From Nitrosomonadales bacterium (GTDB lineage Bacteria > Pseudomonadota > Gammaproteobacteria > Burkholderiales > Gallionellaceae): a stretch of 64,000 nucleotides of DNA. Where the stretch lies: the NCBI GenBank assembly GCA_016721605.1, contig JADKHS010000004.1:61229-125228 (forward strand), read 5' to 3'. A program made the translations under genes and the position numbers. Below are positions 52,300-62,186 of the stretch, in pieces (the stretch's first letter is position 1; each line of letters begins with the position of its first letter). The notes beneath the pieces are model-generated. The model saw only the letters and a program-made list of their open reading frames with translations, ran no database searches and had not been told where the DNA came from.

Positions 52300-53538
52300 C
52301 TACATCTGCCCCGTATCCTGATCATGTCTGTGCTTTCTATACAACACCGCCATGATGCCTGCGAGCAACAGGCCGAACACTAAAGTAATCGTTTGAATGT
52401 TTAATTCCAGTTTTTGCATTAAGGCAAATAATGCAAGCATGGCGAAAATACTGATGTTTTCATTAAAGTTTTGCACAGCAATTGATCTGCCGGCACCCAT
52501 AAGCAAGTGGCCGCGATGCTGTAACAGGGCATTCATAGGTACCAAGAGATAGCCACCCATTGCGCCAATAATAATGAGCAGCGCAATGGCAAGGGGTGAG
52601 CTAGTAACCGGGATCATGGCCAGTACCATTAACCCCATGGCGATGCCTACTGGCAACACTTTCACCGAGTGTTCCAGTTTGACGTATTTAGCCGCTAGTA
52701 CGGAGCCGATAGCGATGCCAATGGCGACCCAAGCGGTGAGCTTGGCGGCTTCGCCCATATCATAGTGAAGTACGGTGACGGCCCATGCCAACACGATTAA
52801 ACGTAATGTGGCGCCTGCTCCCCAGAAAAGTGTAGTGACACTCAGCGATACCTGCCCTAGCGGATCTTTCCATAGCAGTTTGAAACAATGCGCGAATTCA
52901 CCTACCAAGAACCCTGGGTTGCGGCTTAACGGCTTGTGCTCGATTGGCACGCGCGGAATGTAGAGATTGAACAACGCCGCGATAAGATAAATAACAGTGA
53001 TGATAGCGATAGCTAATTCTGGCGCCGAGTCAATGCCGGTTTCTATTAGCGGTACATCCCACCATTGCAGCATTTTGCCTGAAATATTTGGGCCGATGAG
53101 TATACCCCCCACTATTGCGCCAAGCACGATGGCGGCGACAGTCAGTCCTTCTATCCAACTATTTGCCAGTACTAATTTGTCGGATGGTAAATATTCGGTA
53201 AGGATACCGTATTTTGCCGGGGAATAAGCCGCCGCGCCCAGCCCTGCCACTGCGTAGGCGAGGAGCGGATTTACCCCGGCCAGCATAGCGATACAGCCGA
53301 ACAACTTAATGCTGTTGCTGATGAACATGACGCGACCCTTGGGCAGCGAATCAGCGAAAGCACCTACAAAAGGTGCCAGCACAATGTAGGACACCACAAA
53401 TGCTGCTTGCAATATCGGAGTATGCCATTCTGGCGCATGTACTTCGTGAAGTAAGGCGATGGCGGCAAATAGCAGGGCATTGTCTGCAAGTGCGGAAAAG
53501 AACTGCGCCGCAAGTATGATATAAAATCCGCGATTCAT
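52300..53538 (-). CDS. lplT: Lysophospholipid transporter LplT-like MFS protein
   Basis: Twelve-span inner-membrane transporter of the LplT branch of the MFS, which flips lysophospholipids inward for reacylation. ATG 53538 (MNRGFYIILAAQFFSAL) is preferred to an in-frame TTG 12 bases earlier. Family marks are FFSALADNALLFAAIALL, FVGAFADSLPKGRVMF and AAYSPAKYGILTEYLP. Length about 412 residues, intact. No fused or adjacent acyltransferase (aas) is visible. It is divergent from alr, a frequent neighbour in this group. Confidence 0.88.
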   Translation of the reverse strand: MNRGFYIILAAQFFSALADNALLFAAIALLHEVHAPEWHTPILQAAFVVSYIVLAPFVGAFADSLPKGRVMFISNSIKLFGCIAMLAGVNPLLAYAVAGLGAAAYSPAKYGILTEYLPSDKLVLANSWIEGLTVAAIVLGAIVGGILIGPNISGKMLQWWDVPLIETGIDSAPELAIAIITVIYLIAALFNLYIPRVPIEHKPLSRNPGFLVGEFAHCFKLLWKDPLGQVSLSVTTLFWGAGATLRLIVLAWAVTVLHYDMGEAAKLTAWVAIGIAIGSVLAAKYVKLEHSVKVLPVGIAMGLMVLAMIPVTSSPLAIALLIIIGAMGGYLLVPMNALLQHRGHLLMGAGRSIAVQNFNENISIFAMLALFALMQKLELNIQTITLVFGLLLAGIMAVLYRKHRHDQDTGQM

Positions 53539-53634
53539 TGGGAGGCGCAATTTTTAAGAGCGCGTTTTATATCACGAAAATAGGATGCCTGCTATCATTA
53601 ACAGCTCCCTATTTTATCCTGCAATCTTGCATTC

Positions 53635-54697
53635 ATGCCCCGTCCGATCCAAGCCCGCATTGATCTTTCCGCGCTAGAATGGAATCTGCAAGTCGCACGT
53701 CGCGCGAGCAGCGCGCGCATCATGGCGGTGATCAAGGCCAATGCTTATGGCCATGGTTTATTGCGTGCCGCTGAAGCGTTGAATGCGGCGGAAGGCTTCG
53801 CATTGCTGGATATCCGTGATGCGATATGCCTGCGCGATGCGGGGTTCAGTCAGACTATCCTGCTACTGGAAGGATTTTTTACCCCAGACGATTTGCCGCT
53901 GGTGGCCGAATATGAGCTCGCCTGTGTGATTCACCCAGCAGCAGATCGACATGCTGGAGGCTTACCCCAGGCGTCGCAGTCTGGAGGCGTGGCTCAAGGT
54001 TAGCAGTGGGATGAACCGTCTGGGTTTTGCTCCGGACAAGTTCTCCGCTGCACTACAAATTCTTAAGAAGCATCCTGCCATACGCGATATCACGCTGATG
54101 ACGCATTTTGCCCATGCGGATGAATCGACAGGGGTGGCTGCACAATTAGACGTGTTTAATGAACTGGCCGCGCCGTACCGAATGCCCCGCTCGCTGGCTA
54201 ACTCTGCCGCCCTATTGCGTTATCCTGCAACCCATGCTGATTGGGTGCGCCCCGGCATCATGCTGTATGGTGCATCGCCGTTCGTGGAATACAGTTCGCA
54301 GCAACTGGGCTTGCGACCGGTGATGACACTGCAAAGCCGCATCATTGCGGTGCAAGAGTTGAGTCCGGGCGAAACTATTGGCTATGGCGGGCTCTTTCGC
54401 GCTGAGTGTCCCATGCGTGTTGGCGTGGTCGCCTGCGGTTATGCAGACGGTTACCCACGCCATGCTCCAACAGGTACCCCAGTACTGATAGACGGCCAGC
54501 GTACACGCACCTTGGGACGCATTTCGATGGACATGCTGACTGTGGATTTAAGTGCATTGCCAGCTGCAGATGTGGGCAGTAGCGTCACGTTGTGGGGAGA
54601 AGGGTTGCCGGTGGAACAGGTAGCCCATGCGGCGGATACAATCAGCTACGAGCTGTTGTGCGCGTTGGCCGAACGCGTACCGATTGTGACTAACTAG
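53635..54697 (+). CDS. alr: Alanine racemase (one frameshift)
   Basis: PLP enzyme supplying D-alanine for peptidoglycan. The PLP lysine is in AVIKANAYGHG, the catalytic Tyr in the C-terminal beta domain region near GYADGYPRHAP and GRISMDMLTVDLS. The frame breaks near 53933 at VIHP; adding one base gives QQQIDMLEAYPRRRSLEAWL and a protein of about 354 residues, the normal length. The last 57 bases (ISYELLCALAERVPIVTN and stop) are repeated 726 bases downstream at 55367-55423. Confidence 0.9.
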
Positions 54698-54766
54698 CTC
54701 TCATTGTCAGCTGATAGTAATTGAGGAAACTAGTCTTAATCACTTTAAATCAATCGAGCTGCCCGC

Positions 54767-54790
54767 GTGGGCACAAAGACGTGCCCACCC
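54767..54790. repeat. GTGGGCAC hairpin repeat, copy 1
   Basis: GTGGGCAC and GTGCCCAC form a perfect eight-base stem around AAAGAC, followed by CC. An identical 24-base copy lies at 55334-55357. The pair brackets hicBA. Confidence 0.75.
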
Positions 54791-54860
54791 TTGTATCTAC
54801 TTGACTACCCTTGCTTTTAACGAAAAAGCGCTTAATATTGACGCCACAAGGAGATTGATT

Positions 54861-55052
54861 ATGCGAACAGTTAAATTTACATCTTGGCAGGACGGCGAGT
54901 TTTTTATCGGTTTCCTGAATGAATACCCCGACTACGAAACTCAGGGGAAGCATAAGGAAGAGCTTGCCGAAAACCTGAAGGATTTACTGAATGATCTGGA
55001 ATCGGGGCATGTGCCATATGTCCGCAAGGTTGAAGAGCTGATGGTCGCGTAA
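54861..55052 (+). CDS. hicB: HicB-family antitoxin
   Basis: Small antitoxin-like protein of 63 residues. ATG 54861 follows a strong AAGGAGATTGATT site; a longer frame from 54801 has no such site. MRTVKFTSWQDGEFFIGFLNEYPDY, split by a Gly-Glu turn and followed by KEELAENLKDLLNDL, is the partial RNase-H-like HicB fold. No C-terminal DNA-binding domain is present, so promoter autoregulation may be weak. The stop codon is immediately followed by the hicA ATG. Antitoxin-first order is the less common hicBA arrangement. Confidence 0.82.
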   Translation: MRTVKFTSWQDGEFFIGFLNEYPDYETQGKHKEELAENLKDLLNDLESGHVPYVRKVEELMVA

Positions 55053-55226
55053 ATGAAAAGGCGTGCCTTGGTCAAGGCGCTTGAAGACATGGGATGCATC
55101 CTCGTCCGTCACGGTGGTCGGCATGACTGGTACACCAACCAGCAGACAAAACAATCCCAACCCGTTCCTTGTCACAACGAAATCAACGATAACCTTGCAA
55201 AATCCATAATCAAGAAATTAAGCTAG
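55053..55226 (+). CDS. hicA: HicA-family mRNA interferase toxin
   Basis: A 57-residue protein reading MKRRALVKALEDMGC, then ILVRHGGRHDWYTN and VPCHNEINDNLAKSIIKKL. This is the HicA double-stranded-RNA-binding-like fold; the catalytic His corresponds to RHDWYTN. It starts at the base after the hicB stop and ends TAG 55224-55226. All expected parts of the toxin are present and the frame is clean. With hicB it forms a probable type II toxin-antitoxin pair. Confidence 0.82.
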   Translation: MKRRALVKALEDMGCILVRHGGRHDWYTNQQTKQSQPVPCHNEINDNLAKSIIKKLS

Positions 55227-55333
55227 CCCTGACAATACAGCCGGAGCACTTCATCCTCACGCGCGGTGACGTGCTACGAATCTAGACCTGTTCCCGTGAT
55301 TTAATGCACAAATAAAATAAGGTAGCTTAAATA

Positions 55334-55357
55334 GTGGGCACAAAGACGTGCCCACCC
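55334..55357. repeat. GTGGGCAC hairpin repeat, copy 2
   Basis: Exact repeat of the 24 bases at 54767-54790, placed just before the duplicated alr tail. The two copies lie 567 bases apart. Confidence 0.75.
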
Positions 55358-55366
55358 TACTTAACT

Positions 55367-55423
55367 ATCAGCTATGAGTTGTTGTGTGCGTTGACCGCAC
55401 GCGTACCGACTGTGACTAATTAG
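55367..55423 (+). repeat. Second, diverged copy of the alr 3' end
   Basis: Fifty of 57 bases match the last 57 bases of alr (54641-54697). In the same frame it codes ISYELLCALTARVPTVTN and a stop, against ISYELLCALAERVPIVTN in the gene. Four of the seven differences are silent or in the stop-proximal third base. It has no start and is a gene-end fragment, like the scar left when an inserted unit brings its own copy of the target gene's end. Confidence 0.85.
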
Positions 55424-55531
55424 AGTGATTTTGGCCACAAAGCAAGAGTAGCATCCGTTCATAGAAACTAACGAAAGATAAATGGTAATAGGTCGAGTCG
55501 CCCGAGGGAACTGCCCCCTCAGGCTCTCACA

Positions 55532-55565
55532 GATCCGTACGTGAACCTCTCGATTCATACGGCTC
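55532..55565 (-). ncRNA. Group II intron domain V
   Basis: Thirty-four bases starting GAGCCGTATGAA, with a GAGA-type tetraloop region (TCGAGAGG) and ending CACGTACGGATC. The AGC catalytic triad is present, but the third pair from the base is G opposite A, where most domain V hairpins have a G-U wobble. The stop codon of the maturase falls inside it. Confidence 0.8.
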
Positions 55566-56865
55566 TTCTTGCCTGCCGTTCTCCAAAACAGAAATCCCAG
55601 TGCGCGAACAGCTGAGGAAGATTTTCTCGACATCGCTTGAGCCACGCCCATGATTGTCGTTTATGCCCTCTCAACCGTTTGTACTTGTTTCGCGCCCATC
55701 CGCCAAGCCGCAAGTCTATTCTGATCAAGAACCGTTTCAGCGGCTCTGGATAGAAAGCACCATAGTAATTCACCCATCCCCGAACCATTGGGTTCAGACG
55801 CCGCGCTAACTCTGGCAGCGTCGATGAGGTACTTCGATTGAGACTCATGCTTCTGATGGCCTGAGACATTCGCTTCAGTGCCTTTTGACTCACCGCAGGC
55901 CCGAACCCAGTGAACAATTGTCCCTCTCGGTTTTGCATCGTCCGAGCGTGAAAGCTGAACCCCAGAAAGTCGAACTTTGTGTGAAGGTGCTCCTCTCGAC
56001 GCCGTCCATCTTTACAGTAAACCAAGCGAGTCTTCTCCGGATGTAGCGTAAGGCCACAAGCCGTGAGTCGTTCTCGTAAAGCGGACAAAAACTTTTCCGC
56101 CTGTTGCTTCGTCCTGCAATGACAGACCACATCGTCGGCATACCGTTCAAACGGCACTTCCGGATACTCAGTCTGGACCCATCGATCAAACGCGTAGTGT
56201 AGAAAGAGGTTAGCCAACAGCGGGCTGATCACGCCACCTTGCGGCGTGCCTCGATCCCGTGCAACCATCTCCCCGGTTTGCTTTCGCACCGGGCTCTCCA
56301 GCCAGCGTCTAATGTAGAGTCGCGCCCATGGCTCCGCAACGTGCTTTTCTACGGCCCGTGTGAGGAGCTCGTGGTCGATGGTGTCAAAGAAGGATTTCAA
56401 ATCAATGTCGACTACCCAAGCGTAACGCCAGCAGTTATTTCTCGCTTGCGTCACAGCTTGATGTGCCGATTTGTTGGGACGATAACCGAACGATGATGAA
56501 TGAAATATCGCGTCGATTCTCGGCTCCACCATTAATTTCACCGCCATCTGAGCCACACGGTCTGTGACGGTCGGAATCCCGAGAGGACGAAACTGCCCGT
56601 CCCCTTTTGGAATCAGCACCTCTTTGACCGGTTGAGGAAAGTAGCTCCCCGAACTCATTCGATTCCACAGCGCGTACAAATTTCTGGCCAAACGATTTCG
56701 GAAGATTTCAATACTTTCCTTGTCCACGCCCGGTCCACCTTGATTGGCGGCGACGCGTTTCCAAGCTTCCCAGATCAACCGCTTGGGTATTTCGAACGAC
56801 TTGGCGTCGACCCCGGAATCATCCCGCATCGCGGTTGTTCTGTGATCTTCGCCTGACAAGGTCAT
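55555..56865 (-). CDS. ltrA: Group II intron reverse transcriptase/maturase
   Basis: Intact 436-residue intron protein that aids splicing and retrohoming. RT blocks in order: FRPLGIPTVTDRVAQ, DIDLKSFFDTIDHELL, GTPQGGVISPLLANLFL, ERYADDVVCHC (catalytic YADD) and HPEKTRLVYCKD. The maturase X domain includes ARRLNPMVRGWVNYYGAFY and a basic C-terminus. There is no HNH endonuclease domain after it, so mobility would not rely on second-strand cleavage by this protein. It ends RQARRAV with the stop inside domain V. Confidence 0.92.
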   Translation of the reverse strand: MTLSGEDHRTTAMRDDSGVDAKSFEIPKRLIWEAWKRVAANQGGPGVDKESIEIFRNRLARNLYALWNRMSSGSYFPQPVKEVLIPKGDGQFRPLGIPTVTDRVAQMAVKLMVEPRIDAIFHSSSFGYRPNKSAHQAVTQARNNCWRYAWVVDIDLKSFFDTIDHELLTRAVEKHVAEPWARLYIRRWLESPVRKQTGEMVARDRGTPQGGVISPLLANLFLHYAFDRWVQTEYPEVPFERYADDVVCHCRTKQQAEKFLSALRERLTACGLTLHPEKTRLVYCKDGRRREEHLHTKFDFLGFSFHARTMQNREGQLFTGFGPAVSQKALKRMSQAIRSMSLNRSTSSTLPELARRLNPMVRGWVNYYGAFYPEPLKRFLIRIDLRLGGWARNKYKRLRGHKRQSWAWLKRCRENLPQLFAHWDFCFGERQARRAV

Positions 56866-57352
56866 GCCTTCGCTCCAGAGGTCATTACAACCCTTTCAAC
56901 ACTACTACGCATGACTCCGCCCCTGTGCCTCGCATCGGTACTCTTACTCTCACGGGTTCGCCGCTTGAGCGTCTCCCTTGGCATCGAGACGACAGGTTCC
57001 CAAGTTCCGTATCCTCGCCTGCAGGAAGGTCGCGCCACCTCTATGCCGGATGCCGTCAAACCCACGTTCAGGTTGCCGTTTGACTGATCCCGAGGCGTTG
57101 TCGAGTCCTCGGTTCTGACATCATTGCAATTATCGACACTTCTTCGATGGTTCACTTGTGTTCGCCTCATTCCTGCTTACCTGACGAGATTCATCCCGCC
57201 TTTTCCCTGGACGCTCACTACAACCGCTCTTAACGACTGCAGCTCCGGGTGGTTTGGAATCACCGCCTGATCGGCGAAACCGAGGGGCCTGCCCTCATCA
57301 CGGATACAGCATGTACAGCGACGTACGACTGTCGCTTTCCTTCTTGGCACAC

Positions 57353-57629
57353 CGACAACTAGCTTGACAATTACATAGGCATCCTATATTATTTATTTGA
57401 TATGATTGTTTTTATAAACAATTTCATATACCCCGATGTTTTTGTGTTTTGTTTTTAATCGATGGCTTGACTACAAACCATACATATTTCCATTGGTCTT
57501 TTCCACCAATATCAAAGAGAACTAACTAACCACTATGGATTCAGCTTGGATATTTGGTTCTGGCACTGTCCATCAAGGTTAATTTTCTTACCTTCCAAAT
57601 CAGTACATATAAATTGAGGGAATTTTTTC
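57353..57629. other. AT-rich leader region of the subtilase gene
   Basis: No gene. It contains the 5' exon flank of the intron, a short inverted repeat ATTGTTT-TTAT-AAACAAT (57405-57422), and then the probable promoter and leader of the subtilase. It is clearly AT-richer than the surrounding chromosome. Confidence 0.45.
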
Positions 57630-58431
57630 ATGAACAAAATTATTCAAGTCACAATCTGCATGTTCTGCATTGCTCTTAGCTCGGAAATATTTGCAAAGGA
57701 AATACAAAATACGAATTCATCACCTATCAAAGATGGCCAAGGCAGAATACTCTATATTGTTGATCTGATTGATAATGCAACTTTAGGATATTCGGAAGGG
57801 AGGCGGATATTATTCCAGAAAGTTTGGATGATAAAGATGGATTGCCCAAGTGGCATAAACCTGAAATGCGTCGCTTAGCGCGCGACATGTCCAAGCAATT
57901 CGATTCCATTCCAGTAAATATCGCAAGTTGGGTCGGAAACACCATTATTGCTTTTTTAACACCACATCAAGTAGCAGAATTGCAAAAGGACAGTCGGGTG
58001 GCTCTCATTACACAAGACTCAATTGTGGAAATGAGCAGTGGATGGATGGATAGTACAATAGGCAATGAAACAACGTCTTGGGGCATAATTGCTGTCGGTG
58101 GAGGAATACAAATAAATCACTCAGGGACGGGTATCACCGTCTATGTTTTAGATACTGGGGTCGGTTATCATGCGGATCTTGGCGGGTTTAATTCGTCTCA
58201 GGTTCAGCGTTTTAATCCTAATTTTTACACATCGAACCATGTTAAGTACCCTGCTAATACCGTGGGTTGTTATGCTCACGCTACTCATGTGGCGGGTATC
58301 ATTGGCGCACAAGCAAATGGTATTGTTACTAAAGGAGTAAACCCTGGGGTGCCAATTGTGTCGGTAGGGACAAGAACAGCCCCCAACGGGAATCCTAATC
58401 TTTGTTCAGGTGGTGACACAATCGATAGTTA

Positions 58432-59513
58432 GGCGGATTCAACTCTGAAGTGCAACTTTTTGTAAGTGAATTGAGGGGGAGCTGCGTTAATATCGGAGCC
58501 ACTTAAACGACCAAGTAAAAGGAGCACAGATGAAGAAATATAAGCAGCTCACCAGCGAGCAACGATATCAGATTTACGGATTGAAACAAGCGGGTTTGAA
58601 TCAAACTCGGATTGCCCAAAATATGGGCGTGGACAAATCGACGATCTCACGGGAGTTCAGGCGAAACAAAGGTCAACGCGGCTGGCGGCCCAAACAGGCA
58701 CAATCGTTACGTGATGGGCGCCGGCAAGCCTGCATCAATGGCAAGCAATTCTCATCGGAGTGTTGGGCGGAAGTCGAGCGGTTGATCCGGGAAGACTCAG
58801 CCCAGACAAGCCGCCAATCGGCTTTGAGCTGGAAGGTGAATTGCAGATTAGCCACGAGGCGATCTACCGGCATGTCTACGCAGACAAACGTGATGGAGGA
58901 GACCAGCATTTGCGCAGCCAGAAACCACGCCGCAAGCGATATGCAAGCGGGCAAGAGCGGCGAGGCATGATCAAGAACCGTGTCAGCATTGATGAACGTC
59001 CGGAGATTGTTGCGAAAAAATACGTATAGGTGATTGGGAAGGCGACACGGTGATCGGCAAAAACCACAAAGGCGGATTAGCGCTGGCTGAACGCAAGTCG
59101 CGTTATGTGTTGGCGGGGCACATACGCAGCAAGCATGCCGATGGTGTAACGGCTGTGACAACGAATTTACTGAGTCCCCATAAAGACAAATGCCACACCA
59201 TTACATTTGATAATGGCAAAGAGTTTGCGGGACATGAAGTATCGCAGCAGAAACTACAGACTGCGATCTATTTCGCGCACCCCTACCGTTCCTGGGAGCG
59301 AGGGTTGAACGAGAACAGTAACGTCTATTGGGTACTTCCCCAAAGCATTGGAACTGACAGGCATCACCGAAGAACGAGTGCAGGAGGCGGTAGAGCGGAT
59401 CAACCACCGACCTCGAATACTCCGGATTTAAACTCCGCATGAAGTATTCTTCGGGGTGGAATTACGCTACACCAAGCAACCACCGGCTGTTGCACTTCGA
59501 ACTTGAATCCGCC
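58432..59513 (+). mobile_element. IS30-family insertion sequence
   Basis: A 1,082-bp element with 25-bp imperfect terminal inverted repeats. The left end is GGCGGATTCAACTCTGAAGT and the complemented right end is GGCGGATTCAAGTTCGAAGT, both continuing GCAAC. It is flanked by a three-base direct repeat TTA (58429-58431 and 59514-59516). It lies inside the subtilase coding sequence. Transposase content confirms the family. Confidence 0.93.
58530..59442 (+). pseudogene. IS30 transposase, frameshifted
   Basis: The N-terminal helix-turn-helix reads KQLTSEQRYQIYGLKQAG and VDKSTISREFRRNKGQRGW, diagnostic for IS30. The DDE core follows in pieces: HEAIYRHVYADKRDGG, then (shifted) RIGDWEGDTVIGKNHKGGL with the first Asp, TFDNGKEFAGH with the second, and the third region near ERVQEAVERINHRPR. 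Frame breaks occur near 58795, 59020 (six-A run) and 59315. The element ends are sharp, so either the indels are read errors or this copy moved by transposase supplied elsewhere. Confidence 0.88.
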
Positions 59514-60317
59514 TTATGTTATTGCTGGAATGGATTTAATTATGCAAAAAATTGCTACCTCTACTTCAGGTAAGCCCGGAATTGTAAACATTTCAATGAA
59601 TAATTCGATGGGTTTATATAAATATGGCCAAACTCTTGGCAATAAGTTATTTGTCCTTTCTCAACCTGGACTAAAATATATTAATGGACAGCTCACTGCT
59701 TATCCAGGAGCTTTCGTTGCTCAGTCAGCAGGAAATGACTATAAGGATGCATGCAACTTCGCTTTCGATGGCTTTAATCATCAAGGTGCTAATATTTATG
59801 ATGGCATTATGGTGGTCGGTGCCATCATGAGTAATGGGTTTCCAGTACAGAAACCCGTGAGTGGGAATGGATTCATTAATTTTCCTTATGCAGGGGACGG
59901 AGCGGGATCGAACTATGGTCGGTGCGTCGATGTGAGCTCCAGGGGAATATCATCAAGTCAACTTGGGCGAGTACTGTTTCTCCTTACACCCAGTTATCGA
60001 ATGTTTCCTACAATAATTACGTTAACCTTTCAGGCACATCAATGGCGGCACCACATATTGCTGGGGTGGCAGCCTATCTTGCCGAAACTCTGAATCTCAT
60101 AACTCCACAACAGATTGAAGCTGCCGTAAGAGCCCATTTTATTTGGCTAGGTAACTATGATACTGATTGGTATCCAGTAAATATGCCTGTCTTATAACAT
60201 AATTTTTATTTGTTGAGCCTTTATTGTCAGTTGGTAATAATCGGAAAGTTAATCTTGGTCATTACTTCTTTTGACCTAATTTCAGGTGTACAAAATCAAT
60301 CTACGAGAGGTGCCTTA

Positions 60318-62186
60318 ATGTTGATTTCTTTGCAGGCTCGTCGCCAATCCCGGATATTGTTAGCGACCCTTTTATTGCTTTCAGGATCAGGTGCTCAAGC
60401 GGCTGTGCCTCAACTTGCAGTGGGTGATTCTCACTCCATCGTACTGAAGGACGACGGCACAGTATGGACCTGGGGGGAGCGATACCTGGGGACAACTCGG
60501 AAGCAACGCAATCCCGACTAGGAACCATCTAACCTCCTCTTCTGTGCCGGTACCGGTGACAGATTTGGGTTTCACCACATCCATTGTGGCCAGTGCTCAT
60601 TACTACAGCCTTGCGCTGAAGGGGGATGGCACGGTATGGGCCTGGGGTGATGCGGGACACTTCTCGTCAGGTTGGGCTACAACTGGACTGGGTGAGGCGC
60701 CTGTACAGATGGTTGGAATCAGTGAAGTCACGGCCATTGCTGCAGGCTATTATAGTACCGTGGTACTTAAAAGTGATGGCACCGTGTGGTCATGGGGATT
60801 GACAGACTTTAACCCCACAGAAGAAGAGATTCAATTTGCGCCGCCAACCCAGGCAGCCGGCCTCGCCGGAATCAGGGCCGTCGCCGCAGGTGCCCAGTAT
60901 GGTGTTGCATTAAGAAGCGACGGTACAGTGTGGTCTTGGGGGTTAATCCTTTCGGCATCCTCGGCAGCGGCACTACTACTAGCGGCTCCGACATACCAGT
61001 ACGGGCGGCGGGCTTGGAAGGAATTATAGCCATCGCGGCAGGCGATCTACATACAGTAGCCCTGAAAAACGACGGCACGGTGTGGGCTTGGGGGCACAAC
61101 TCGAGCGGACAACTCGGTATCGGGACGACTACTGATTCAACTATACCGGTGCAGGTGCCGGGTATTGCCGGAGTAATACGCATTGCAGCAGCAGGGGGTA
61201 ATACCGTTGCTTTGAAAATGATGGCACGGTATGGGTTTGGGGATACAACGCCGATGGGCAGCTTGGAAATGGCACCCATGTCAATTCATTAGTCCCAATA
61301 CAGGTAGCGGGTCTGAATGATGTTGAGGCGATTGCCGTAGGCAGCCGCAATATTGCCGCACTGAAGCGTGATGGAAGCGTATGGGAATGGGGCGACAATT
61401 CATCCGGCCAAAATGGAAATGGCACCTATATAAATTCCGCCATACCCACCCAATCTCTCATCAACCTAGGAATTGCCAACAATCCCTATAATGGACTCTG
61501 GTGGAATCCAGACGAATCCGGCTGGGGCATGAGCATCACCCAGCACAACGCAATGATTTTTGCCGCGCTCTACACGTATGACCAAACCGGCCAGCCCACC
61601 TGGTATGTCATGTCCCGTTGCCCGATTGCAGTCCACAGTTGTACAGGAAATCTACAAAGTGATGGGTGGTACACAACCCGTTGTTCCGTGGAACGGTTCC
61701 GGTAAAGTAGTCAGTAGCGTTGGTACGGGCACGCTGACGTTTGCCGATACCAATAATATGACGTTCAACTACACCCTTGAAGGTATTGCCGGAACCAAAT
61801 TTATCACGCGGCGAGTTTTGCCATGGATAGCATTCCCCGGCTGTTGATTACAGTGATCTATGGTGGAACCCGGATGAGTCCGGTTGGGGTGTTGCCATCA
61901 CCCAGGAATACGGGATGGTATTTGCCGCGTGGTACACCTATGACGCAAACGGCAAGGCAATCTGGTATGTGGCGTCCCGTTGTCCCATAATCGAAACAGT
62001 TGCACCAGGGATCTGTATCAAGTGACCAATGGTTCGCCATTTACTTCTCCATGGAATGGCTCGAACAGGGTTGTAACCGGGATCGGATCAATGACTTTCA
62101 CATTCAGCGATGCGAACAATGGCGTTATGGCCTATTCCGTCAATGGTTCAACCGGAAGTCGGAACATCACACGGCAGGGGTTTTAA
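60318..62186 (+). CDS. Secreted RCC1-repeat protein with duplicated Trp-rich C-terminal domain (frameshifted)
   Basis: ATG 60318 begins a signal peptide (RILLATLLLLSGSGAQA). About seven RCC1-type propeller repeats follow, each with the refrain SxALKxDGTVWxWG, one complete blade reading WAWGHNSSGQLGIGTTT. The C-terminus holds two tandem copies of a roughly 110-residue domain opening LWWNPDESGWG, with FAAWYTYDANGKAIWYV and a closing FSDANNGVMAYSVNG, a module found at the end of many betaproteobacterial secreted proteins. Frame breaks occur near 60510, 60960, 61215, 61610, 61830 and 61985; the text continues after each. Likely extracellular; role unknown. Confidence 0.72.

Larger units (their letters stand above)
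55490..57352 (-). mobile_element. Group II intron with intron-encoded protein
   Basis: On the minus strand the element begins GTGTGCCAAGAAGGAAAGCG at 57352, matching the GUGYG intron start, and runs through a structured 5' domain to the maturase gene. It ends after a 34-base domain V (55532-55565) and a domain VI stem with a bulged A (GAGCCTGAGGG/CCCTCGGGCGACTC). The 3' boundary is near 55490, within a few bases. Total length about 1.86 kb, normal for a bacterial intron. It lies between the alr-tail copy and the subtilase gene. Confidence 0.82.
57630..60197 (+). pseudogene. Secreted subtilisin-like serine protease split by IS30
   Basis: A signal peptide (IIQVTICMFCIALSSEIFA) opens a subtilase: inhibitor-like region (NTIIAFLTPHQVAELQKDSR), catalytic Asp in VYVLDTGVGYHADL, His in HATHVAGIIGA, oxyanion Asn in AQSAGNDYKDAC and Ser in LSGTSMAAPHIAGVAAY. 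The gene is interrupted at 58432 by an IS30 element; removing it and one TTA copy joins CSGGDTIDS directly to YVIAGMDLIMQ in frame. Two further single-base breaks lie near 57800 and 59935. The ancestral product of about 500 residues is complete, so the loss looks recent. Nonfunctional as read. Confidence 0.88.

Noticed and set aside
57353..57629. Region beyond the intron start considered for a phage att site or tRNA
   Set aside because: No tRNA cloverleaf or integrase gene was found.
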